Positions 12,917 through 18,782 of a stretch of 18,782 nt of DNA are shown here, piece by piece. Each line of letters opens with the position of its first letter. Positions within the stretch are counted from its first letter, which is position 1. The stretch comes from Erysipelotrichaceae bacterium (GTDB taxonomy: Bacteria; Bacillota_I; Bacilli_A; Erysipelotrichales; Erysipelotrichaceae). The stretch is from positions 1 through 18,782 of the forward strand of contig CAAGJS010000376.1 of NCBI GenBank assembly GCA_900770275.1, in the 5' to 3' direction. A program made the translations under genes and the position numbers. The notes under the pieces were generated by a model. That model was given only the letters and a program-made list of their open reading frames with translations, was not told where the DNA came from and made no database searches.

Positions 12917-14476
12917 ATGCGAAACTGGCATTCGCTGTTTGAAATATTTCTGTATCCGATCCGGATCCTGATTCTGGGTTTCTTTCTGCTTGGAATCGGA
13001 AACATTCTGACCAATTCGGTGTTTGCGACGCTGTTCAGCGTGAACGGCGATTTTGTGGTGATGTTTGCGGGCGTATGTTCGCGTACCGGATCATTTCTGG
13101 TGGTGAACTTTCCTCTGTTTTTCATGTTGCGGCTGGTGGCGCGCAAGGGCGGCAGTGCGGCGACGGTGGTATCGGCGCTGGCGGGCTATGTGACGTTTCT
13201 GGTTGTGACGATGTATGCGGCGCCTTCGACGCTGTCATCTTCGGCTTATTCTTCGATTCTGGGGCTGTCGATGTCGACGGTTAATGCGCTGACGCTGGCG
13301 TCTTCGGTGCATTATCCGCTGCAGACGGGTTTGATTGGTGCCCTGATTACGGGCTTTGTGACGCTGTGGCGCTATTCGAGGAGCCGCGGCCATTCGGAGT
13401 ACAGTCTCTTCGGTTTCATTGACCGTGACGTGTGGTGCGTGATTACGACAATCTTCTGGTGCGGACTGCTTTCACTGCTGCTGGTGGAGATATGGCCGTA
13501 TGTGCTGGCCGGTCTGAATTTGTGCATCTCGTTTATTGCGTCGGATACGGCGAATCCGGTGAACCTGGGCATTTACGGTGTTCTGGATCGTTTCCTTTCG
13601 ACTCTGAATCTGGGGACATTGATCCGCAGTCCGTTCTGGTACGGTTCCAATGGCGGCTCATGGATTTCGATGGGCGGCACCAGCATTGCGGGTGATGTCA
13701 ATATCTGGACGGCGCAGGTGAAGGCCAACAGTATCTCCGGTATGACGGGCAGATTCATTACGCCGTACTATGTTCTGAATCTGTTTGCGATTCCCGGGAT
13801 GCTGCTGGCGGTGGGACAGATTCAGACGGATCGTCTGGAGCGTCGGCGTCATCGGGGTCTGATCGTTCTGATGATTCTGATTTCGCTGTTTACGGGGACA
13901 TTACTTCCGCTGGAGCTGGGAATGCTGTTTTTGTCGCCGTTACTGTACTTGATGCATCTGGGGATGACGGCCATTCTCTTCGGCGTGCTTTCGGCGATGA
14001 AGATCTATCTTGGCTTTCAGTGTTCGACGAACCTGACGATGACGGCTCTGCCCGGGACATTGCTGGAATACATTACGTATTTCCAGTCGTCTTCGCTGCG
14101 TGAGTCGGCGATGCGGCTGTTGATTGTCGGTGTGATCTACTTTGTGGTCTACTATGCGATGACACAGCTTTACTTCCGTCATATGGCCATTGATATCTTC
14201 CATACGGGCGGTCAGGATCGGATGGTGGATGCGACGATTGAGGCTGTCGGCGGCATCAATAACATTAAGCTGATTCATTCGTCGTTCAGCCGGCTGGTGA
14301 TCGGTCTCTATGAGCCGCAGAAGATTGATGTAAACAAGCTCAGGGCGGCGGGAGCGATCCGCGTTGTCGAAAGCAGGGCTGGCTTCTCATTGTCGTTTGG
14401 TGCGGCTTCGACGATGATCCGCATGGGCATTGAAGCCAAGCGCAGACAGAGTATTCGAAATGTTGACGGTGATTAA
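12917..14476 (+). CDS. Glucose-family PTS EIIC protein with a degenerate C-terminal EIIB domain
   Basis: A 519-aa membrane protein. The first ~430 residues hold about ten hydrophobic segments and carry EIIC features such as SPFWYGSNGG, AGDVNIWTAQV and the IYLGFQCSTNL region. The last ~80 residues (about 438-510, starting DATIEAVGGINNIK) have the EIIB fold pattern of the glucose PTS family: NIxxxxxxxxRLxI, then KLRAAGAIRVV and FGAASTMIRMGIE. At the position of the phosphorylated Cys (usually within a DACxTRL-like motif) this protein reads HSSFSRL, with Ser456. It should therefore not be phosphorylated as a normal EIIB. Possible roles are a transporter served by another EIIB, a facilitator, or a sugar sensor; the sequence does not choose. 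AGGAAAGGGG supports the start. It has its own terminator (14495-14527) and no PTS partner gene in the window. Confidence 0.8.
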   Translation: MRNWHSLFEIFLYPIRILILGFFLLGIGNILTNSVFATLFSVNGDFVVMFAGVCSRTGSFLVVNFPLFFMLRLVARKGGSAATVVSALAGYVTFLVVTMYAAPSTLSSSAYSSILGLSMSTVNALTLASSVHYPLQTGLIGALITGFVTLWRYSRSRGHSEYSLFGFIDRDVWCVITTIFWCGLLSLLLVEIWPYVLAGLNLCISFIASDTANPVNLGIYGVLDRFLSTLNLGTLIRSPFWYGSNGGSWISMGGTSIAGDVNIWTAQVKANSISGMTGRFITPYYVLNLFAIPGMLLAVGQIQTDRLERRRHRGLIVLMILISLFTGTLLPLELGMLFLSPLLYLMHLGMTAILFGVLSAMKIYLGFQCSTNLTMTALPGTLLEYITYFQSSSLRESAMRLLIVGVIYFVVYYAMTQLYFRHMAIDIFHTGGQDRMVDATIEAVGGINNIKLIHSSFSRLVIGLYEPQKIDVNKLRAAGAIRVVESRAGFSLSFGAASTMIRMGIEAKRRQSIRNVDGD

Positions 14477-14494
14477 AACCGGAAGGGTGAAGAT

Positions 14495-14527
14495 AAGATG
14501 TGCGGCGTGAGCTGTGCATCTTTTCTT
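14495..14527 (+). terminator. Rho-independent terminator after the PTS-like gene
   Basis: AAGATGTGCGGC (14495-14506) pairs with GCTGTGCATCTT (14511-14522), including G-U pairs, with a GTGA loop and a following TTCTT. About 20 nt past the stop. Confidence 0.75.
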
Positions 14528-14537
14528 AATGATTCTT

Positions 14538-14552
14538 AGGACCTGTGGTCCT
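14538..14552. promoter_or_regulatory. Inverted repeat AGGACC-TGT-GGTCCT, possible operator
   Basis: A perfect 6-bp inverted repeat 20 nt upstream of the -35 box of the HTH/propeller gene. Its position fits a transcription factor site, possibly for the HTH protein it precedes. It could also be a chance structure. Confidence 0.4.
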
Positions 14553-14571
14553 GTGTGGGCAGGAATGAAGG

Positions 14572-14600
14572 TTGCTAGAAATTGTAAAGACCCCTAAAAT
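14572..14600 (+). promoter_or_regulatory. Promoter of the HTH/propeller gene
   Basis: -35 TTGCTA (14572-14577), 17-nt spacer, -10 TAAAAT (14595-14600). Predicted start near 14607. It places the ATG at 14601 outside the message, so the gene must start at 14625. Confidence 0.7.
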
Positions 14601-14624
14601 ATGGGTGTTAATGGAGAAAATGAT

Positions 14625-17033
14625 ATGGCCAATCTGTTGCCGGAAAAGTTAACGGAACTGCGTAAGCACTATGGCTATGCGCAGGCGGATATTGCGGAGA
14701 AGCTTCAGGTGGATCTGAGTGTCTATCTGAACTGGGAAAACGGGAATGCGATCGCTCCGATCGGGTCATTGAAGCAGCTGGCGGAACTGTATCATATTCC
14801 GCTGCAGACGCTGGTGGACAATACGCGTTCTCTGGATCTGCCGAAGGCGGATTCGATGGGGGACAGTATTGAGATTCCGTTTATGAACAAGGTCGGCGGC
14901 GTTCCCTACAATACGACGGGAGATGTCGGTGATCAGGGTTTTGAGAATACGATTCTTCCGATTGATGGATATGTTGAGGATGCGATCAACCAGGGAACGG
15001 CGGAAGAGAAAGAAGCTTCCGGCGAAACGAAGAAGGTTGAGGCGCCGGAAAATCTTGGTGATACCAAGGTGATGGACAGCGCCACGTTTGCCGAGACGAA
15101 GATGAGTGAGATCGTCGACGGGGCGGACGAGGAAGAGAAAGCTGATGACGAGGAAGAGGAAGAGGAGCCGAAGAAAACGGTGAAGGCAAAGCCATCTTCC
15201 GGTAAAAAGAAGAAGCTTCATCTGAAGAAGCCGGTGATCATTGGGATTGCGGCTGCTGCGGTGGCAGTGATCGTTCTGATTGCTGTGCTGGTCAGCGGCG
15301 GTAAGTCGAAGACGACAGTTGATCTGAGCAGTGATAACCGTCTGGCGCTGGGCAATGGCTTTGCGATGTATGTGCGCGGCAAGGGCGATGTTGTGATGAG
15401 CGGCGATTCGGCTCCGTCGATTGATACGTCGGATGCGGTACAGGTCAGTGCATACGGGAACTTTGCGCTGGTACTTAACAGTGATGGTACGGTGCTGAGC
15501 TCGGCGAGCGGAGACGCGGGCAATGTCAGTAAGTGGAAGGACATTGTCATGGTCGCGGCAGGCGAGGGTCACAGCGTCGGTCTGAAGTCGGATGGTACGG
15601 TCGTGTGCACGGGCTCTACGACGGCATGCGCGGTGGATGATTGGACGGATATCAAGAAGGTCTATGCGGGCAATGAGATTACGGTTGGCCTGAAGTCGGA
15701 TGGTTCGATGGAGGTTTCGGGCGGTGCTTCGGGTTCGTCACAATGGTGGAAACAGACCAAGGTTGCCTCGGTTGCCTTCTCTGATACGCAGGTTGCCCTG
15801 GTCAATAACAGCGGCAATGTGACGTGCTATGCGCTGGGTTCTTCGGGTTCTTCGAATACGGCGACATGGACCGGTATGGATTTGGTTGCGGTCGGTGATT
15901 CGTTTGCGGCGGGCCTTGACAGCGGTAAGGTAACGATCGCCTCCAGCGATGAAGACTTTGCCAAGGCGGCAGATACGTGGTCGAATATCCGCTATATTGC
16001 GGCCAATGGTTCGACGCTGATTGCGGTTGATGCGTCCGGTAATATCTTCGGCGCGGGTGATAACAGCTATCACGTGTATGGTACGACGGCTACGGCGTCT
16101 CCTTCGGCTTCGGCAACTGCTTCGACGCAGCTGGCTTCGGTGACGAACGTGAAGTTCTCGACGACGGCTGCCAACCTGAGCATTACCTGGGACTCAGTGG
16201 ACAATGCGGACTACTATGAGCTGAGCGTGAATACGTCGCCGGTGACGACGGTTCGTACGCAGAAGGCCAGTGCGTCGGTTTCGTCGGATAAGTTGACGGA
16301 CGGTACTTCCTATACGGTTACGATTACGGCGTATTCGAACAAGGATACGTATAAGGCTTCGAAGGCAACGGAAGTGACCTATACCTATGTGGCGAATACG
16401 ATCAAGCTTTCGACGCCGGGCAATATCAAGGGTTCGCTTGACAGTTCCGGTACGAAGCTGACGCTGACATGGAATGCGGTGGCCAATGCGGGCAGCTATG
16501 AGGTCAAGGTTTCGGGTATCAACTATGATTCGACGGTTACGACAAATTCGGTGACTGTAGATCTGTCCAATGCTTCAAACGGCAGCTATACGGTGACGGT
16601 TGCGGCGCTGCCGGCAGCCGGTCAGACGCGCTATTCGCGTTCCGATGACGCCAGTGGTACGATTAACTTCACAGCTCCAACGCCGACGCCGACGGCAACT
16701 CCCACGCCGTCTCTTGCGGCTACGAGCATTTCTACGTCGGTGGATGGGACGAGCGGCGCTTTGACGGTGAGCTGGAATGCAGTATCCAATGCGTCGAACT
16801 ATCTGGTTACGCTGACCAAGAGTTCGGGTACGACGATTTCGAAGAATGTGTCAGATACTTCGGCTACCTTTACAAGTTCCGATGGTCTGACGGATGATAC
16901 CTATACGATTACGGTTACGGCCAGTGCATCGGGCTATACGAGTTCGGTATCGACGATGACGAATTATTCCTATAAGAGTCCGTCGCAGCCGACACCGACA
17001 GCTTCCACGGACACGGAAGAGAGCGAAGGATGA
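14625..17033 (+). CDS. Membrane-spanning HTH protein with outside RCC1-like propeller and three FN3 domains
   Basis: An 802-aa protein of unusual design. Residues about 5-65 form an XRE-type helix-turn-helix (LTELRKHYGYAQADIAEKL, then a WENGNAIAP recognition region and LKQLAELYHI). An acidic and basic disordered linker follows (about 70-200, with runs of Glu/Asp then Lys). One membrane segment spans about 204-223 (after KKP, rich in Ile, Ala and Val). Outside, about 230-485, are RCC1-like beta-propeller repeats (for example AAGEGHSVGLKSDGTVVCTG and YAGNEITVGLKSDGS). Three fibronectin-III domains follow (about 503-592, 595-682, 698-785), with a Thr/Pro linker at 683-697 and a PTPTASTDTEESEG tail. 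No signal peptide or sorting motif is seen. The topology resembles RodZ, or a one-component membrane regulator. Start at 14625 chosen for GGAGA upstream and promoter position. The next small gene starts 20 nt downstream. Confidence 0.85.
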   Translation: MANLLPEKLTELRKHYGYAQADIAEKLQVDLSVYLNWENGNAIAPIGSLKQLAELYHIPLQTLVDNTRSLDLPKADSMGDSIEIPFMNKVGGVPYNTTGDVGDQGFENTILPIDGYVEDAINQGTAEEKEASGETKKVEAPENLGDTKVMDSATFAETKMSEIVDGADEEEKADDEEEEEEPKKTVKAKPSSGKKKKLHLKKPVIIGIAAAAVAVIVLIAVLVSGGKSKTTVDLSSDNRLALGNGFAMYVRGKGDVVMSGDSAPSIDTSDAVQVSAYGNFALVLNSDGTVLSSASGDAGNVSKWKDIVMVAAGEGHSVGLKSDGTVVCTGSTTACAVDDWTDIKKVYAGNEITVGLKSDGSMEVSGGASGSSQWWKQTKVASVAFSDTQVALVNNSGNVTCYALGSSGSSNTATWTGMDLVAVGDSFAAGLDSGKVTIASSDEDFAKAADTWSNIRYIAANGSTLIAVDASGNIFGAGDNSYHVYGTTATASPSASATASTQLASVTNVKFSTTAANLSITWDSVDNADYYELSVNTSPVTTVRTQKASASVSSDKLTDGTSYTVTITAYSNKDTYKASKATEVTYTYVANTIKLSTPGNIKGSLDSSGTKLTLTWNAVANAGSYEVKVSGINYDSTVTTNSVTVDLSNASNGSYTVTVAALPAAGQTRYSRSDDASGTINFTAPTPTPTATPTPSLAATSISTSVDGTSGALTVSWNAVSNASNYLVTLTKSSGTTISKNVSDTSATFTSSDGLTDDTYTITVTASASGYTSSVSTMTNYSYKSPSQPTPTASTDTEESEG

Positions 17034-17053
17034 CGCTGCAGAAGGGGAACGAC

Positions 17054-17305
17054 ATGATGGAAACTACGGATCCGGCAGTACAGGAAAAGATCTGGTACTA
17101 CCAGAAAAGTGATGGGGCAAAGTATGGTCCCTATACGGATGAAGAACTGAGACGTCTGATCGTTAACGGTATTCTGAGCGGTGATGATCGGATCTGGATG
17201 GTTGACTTTGACAGCTGGATTAAGATCGGCGACAGCATCTATTCGGCCTATCTTCCGGATGAGGTAGAAAAAGATCAGGACGCAACTGCTTCGCAATTGC
17301 GATAA
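17054..17305 (+). CDS. Small GYF_2 (DUF4339)-type domain protein
   Basis: An 83-aa protein consisting almost entirely of one domain: WYYQKSDGAKYGPYTDEELRRLIVNGILSGDDRIW and DSWIKIGDS. The pattern W-Y-x(n)-GPYTxEEL, with a later WxxxFDxWxKI, is that of GYF_2/DUF4339 domains, thought to bind proline-rich peptides. That fits the Pro-Thr rich segments in the upstream HTH protein and the downstream surface protein, but a direct interaction is inference. I prefer the ATG at 17054 (GAAGGGG 7 nt upstream); an in-frame ATG at 17030, overlapping the upstream stop as ATGA, would add eight residues and implies tight coupling either way. No membrane segment or signal peptide, so probably cytoplasmic. A strong terminator follows. 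Confidence 0.78.
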   Translation: MMETTDPAVQEKIWYYQKSDGAKYGPYTDEELRRLIVNGILSGDDRIWMVDFDSWIKIGDSIYSAYLPDEVEKDQDATASQLR

Positions 17306-17322
17306 CGCTAAGGCAATGGGTG

Positions 17323-17369
17323 AAAGGGCAGCACAGGGAACGGGAAACAGGTTCTGCTGGCTGCCTTTT
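17323..17369 (+). terminator. Rho-independent terminator after the GYF_2 gene
   Basis: GGCAGC (17327-17332) pairs with GCTGCC (17360-17365), and inner CAG/CTG and GAAC/GTTC pairs extend it. TTTT follows at 17366-17369. It separates the HTH/GYF unit from the surface protein gene. Confidence 0.85.
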
Positions 17370-17427
17370 CCTTTGGAAAAGAAGAAAGAATATAAGGCAT
17401 AAAATATAGGATAACCATTATATAAAT

Positions 17428-17456
17428 GTGACATAACCAATCACTGGGAATATAAT
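17428..17456 (+). promoter_or_regulatory. Near-consensus promoter of the surface protein gene
   Basis: -35 GTGACA (17428-17433), 17-nt spacer, perfect -10 TATAAT (17451-17456). Predicted start near 17463. This is the strongest-looking promoter in the window. Confidence 0.8.
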
Positions 17457-17462
17457 TTATGA

Positions 17463-17607
17463 GAACAAGTGCAGGCAGCTTTCATCGTCGGCTCCTTCTT
17501 TTCGGAGAAAATGCGGGGCTGAAACGATCAGTCTGTCTGACAATCTGTAAAAGATGATGCCTGCCAGACGTTTGGCCTGACAGACAAATGTGGCGGGGGA
17601 TTTTTTT
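17463..17607 (+). promoter_or_regulatory. Structured 145-nt leader with competing hairpins before the surface protein gene
   Basis: GCAGGCA (17471-17477) can pair with TGCCTGC (17558-17564). Alternatively CCTGCCA (17560-17566) can pair with TGGCGGG (17591-17597, one G-U), a stem that runs into GGATTTTTTT just before the ATG, like a terminator. The two pairings share bases and exclude each other. GTCTGTC (17531-17537) also complements GACAGAC (17579-17585). This is the layout of an antiterminator/terminator switch, but I could not match it to a known riboswitch class. Confidence 0.5.
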
Positions 17608-18782
17608 ATGAGAAAACGGCTATCTTCTTTTATCTTCGCGGGACTGCTCGCAGTATCTTCGGCTCTGCAGGTTTCTCCTGTGCAGGCAGATACGAGAAAT
17701 GCAGGTGTAGAAGCGGTGCGGGCGGCAGCTGTGTCAGCGGAAGAGTCTGCGTCACCGACGGCTGAGGGAACTTCTCCTTCGCCTTCTCCTGAGGCGACGG
17801 CAGGTGCGGAAGCTTCAGAGACACCGAAGAGTGATGAGACGCCGCAGGCAAATGATACGCCAGCGGCGGATCATTCGGCTTCACCAGCAGCTACTGCGAC
17901 GGCCGAGGTGACGGCGACCCCGGGTGCAGATGCGACACCGACAGCTGCGCCGGAAGAAACGGCTTCGCCTGCGGTGACAGATACGGAACCTGCCGCCAGT
18001 GCGGCTCTTTCGGCAAATGCTTTGGCTGATACGACGGTGGCTGATGACAGCCTTGTGCATGACTTTGATGCGCAGGTGTTTTATGGTGGCATGCAGGAAG
18101 ATGATAAGTATGTCTGGGAGGCTCGTACCCATGCGGTGGGCCATCGTTTCAGCTATCGTGTGCTCTTTGGCTTAGGCGATGAGCAGAGCGGGGACGATAT
18201 GGTCTTTGCGCCGGGAACGGTGAAGATTACGGTTCCGATGACCATTCTGAAGGATCGGGATGGCAATCCGGCGGATAAGTATGAGATGTCCATTCCTTCC
18301 GTGGAAGAAGTGAAGGAAGCTGAGGAAAATGGTGAGAAGCTGGATAATGACATCAGCTTTGCCTATGAGGAAGATGCGGAACACAATCAGATCGTGATCA
18401 CCAATATCCGGAATATCAATCCGGGCTTTGATGGTTTCATTGAGATGAGCTATATCACGACGGAAGAGACATTTGCCTACAGGGATATGGAGGCGTCGAG
18501 TGAATTTACGGCGACCATTACGGCAATGGATCCTTCGACGGTGACGGATCAGGATAATCCCAATGGGGCATGGACAACGCTTCAGACAAAGACGGCACCT
18601 CCTGTCTACATTAATACGCAGGTAAGCCTGGAAGAGATGGAAGAGCGGGCGCCGGCACAGTACGATACGTGGCAGTCTTCCTGGGGAAATGCACCGGCAG
18701 GACTGGATACCGATAACTACACGTACTTTGTCTATGAGATCTCGAGTGTGATCGGGGATAATTCGCAGGAATATGCGATGTC
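17608..18782 (+). CDS. Large secreted surface protein, N-terminal part (runs off the window)
   Basis: An open frame of 391 codons that continues past the window edge. The N-terminus is a Sec signal peptide (MRKRLSSFIFAGLLAVSSAL, likely cut after PVQA near residue 27). Residues about 28-150 are low complexity, rich in Ala, Thr, Ser, Pro and Glu (for example TSPSPSPEATAGAEASETP), a likely extended wall-spanning or glycosylated stalk. From about 150 the protein becomes beta-rich and globular (HDFDAQVFYGG, APGTVKITVPMTI, IVITNIRNINPGFDGFIEMSY), a look shared by adhesin-like and isopeptide-type surface proteins of Firmicutes. No specific family is recognised, and no C-terminal anchor can be seen in this window. 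GGGGGA lies 7 nt before the ATG, separated by seven T residues. Expression is likely controlled by the structured leader. Confidence 0.75.
   Translation, partial: MRKRLSSFIFAGLLAVSSALQVSPVQADTRNAGVEAVRAAAVSAEESASPTAEGTSPSPSPEATAGAEASETPKSDETPQANDTPAADHSASPAATATAEVTATPGADATPTAAPEETASPAVTDTEPAASAALSANALADTTVADDSLVHDFDAQVFYGGMQEDDKYVWEARTHAVGHRFSYRVLFGLGDEQSGDDMVFAPGTVKITVPMTILKDRDGNPADKYEMSIPSVEEVKEAEENGEKLDNDISFAYEEDAEHNQIVITNIRNINPGFDGFIEMSYITTEETFAYRDMEASSEFTATITAMDPSTVTDQDNPNGAWTTLQTKTAPPVYINTQVSLEEMEERAPAQYDTWQSSWGNAPAGLDTDNYTYFVYEISSVIGDNSQEYAM

Noticed and set aside
14601..14624. ATG at 14601 as start of the HTH/propeller gene
   Set aside because: It directly abuts the -10 box (14595-14600), ahead of the expected transcription start; 14625 has GGAGA upstream and begins the HTH directly.
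14766..15572. 268-codon minus-strand frame opposite the HTH/propeller gene
   Set aside because: Arg/His-rich antisense product with no domain; the plus strand carries the coding signal.
17463..17607. Cyclic di-GMP or other known riboswitch class
   Set aside because: I looked for the conserved class I core and similar consensus pieces and did not find them.
1..18782. CRISPR array, tRNA or rRNA genes, prophage
   Set aside because: No regularly spaced repeats, no tRNA-like cloverleaf with CCA-type end, no rRNA sequence and no phage structural genes were seen by eye on either strand.

Overview
The window looks like chromosome from an anaerobic Firmicute of intermediate GC. Erysipelotrichia or a related lineage is my guess from the gene content; no rRNA or marker gene here settles it. 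Support for the broad call comes from a Met T-box leader on metG, an AzlCD pair, a monomeric ferredoxin-type [FeFe] hydrogenase, a glucose-family PTS permease homologue, a lipobox lipoprotein and large Ser/Thr/Ala/Pro-rich surface proteins.

Layout. At 1-204 is the C-terminus of a TelA-family protein, followed by its terminator. From 317 to 3079 everything lies on the minus strand: an optional tiny membrane ORF, a carbohydrate-binding beta-helix lipoprotein, and azlD/azlC overlapping by 4 nt. A divergent coiled-coil protein of unknown function (3122-4366) converges on a cold-shock protein gene (4459-4659, minus) whose leader carries its own terminator-like hairpin. At 4915-6971 a 67-aa protein overlaps by 4 nt the start of a 618-aa hydrogenase with three rubredoxin-like modules at its C-terminus. 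An apparently intact IS605-type element (about 7217-9122; tnpA, tnpB, end hairpins, putative omega RNA) has landed just upstream of the ribosome binding site of a DUF2200 gene (9137-9475). Then come promoter, T-box and metG (9737-11948), NAD kinase (12088-12861), and an EIIC/EIIB-like PTS protein (12917-14476) whose EIIB-like domain has Ser where the phosphorylated Cys should be.

The right end is the most unusual part. A protein with a cytoplasmic HTH, one membrane segment and an outside RCC1-like propeller plus three fibronectin-III domains (14625-17033) is followed by a GYF_2/DUF4339-type small protein (17054-17305). After a strong terminator, a near-consensus promoter drives a 145-nt leader that can form competing hairpins, one of them terminator-like and ending at the start codon of a large secreted surface protein that runs off the window (17608-18782). 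The HTH/propeller protein, its small partner and the surface protein are the best candidates here for an undescribed envelope-sensing or envelope-building system. That is inference from architecture and adjacency only.

Several starts (azlC, the coiled-coil gene, tnpA, NAD kinase) have a -10-like box 6-9 nt upstream and no clear Shine-Dalgarno, which suggests leaderless transcripts. All family calls come from reading motifs by eye; no database search was run.
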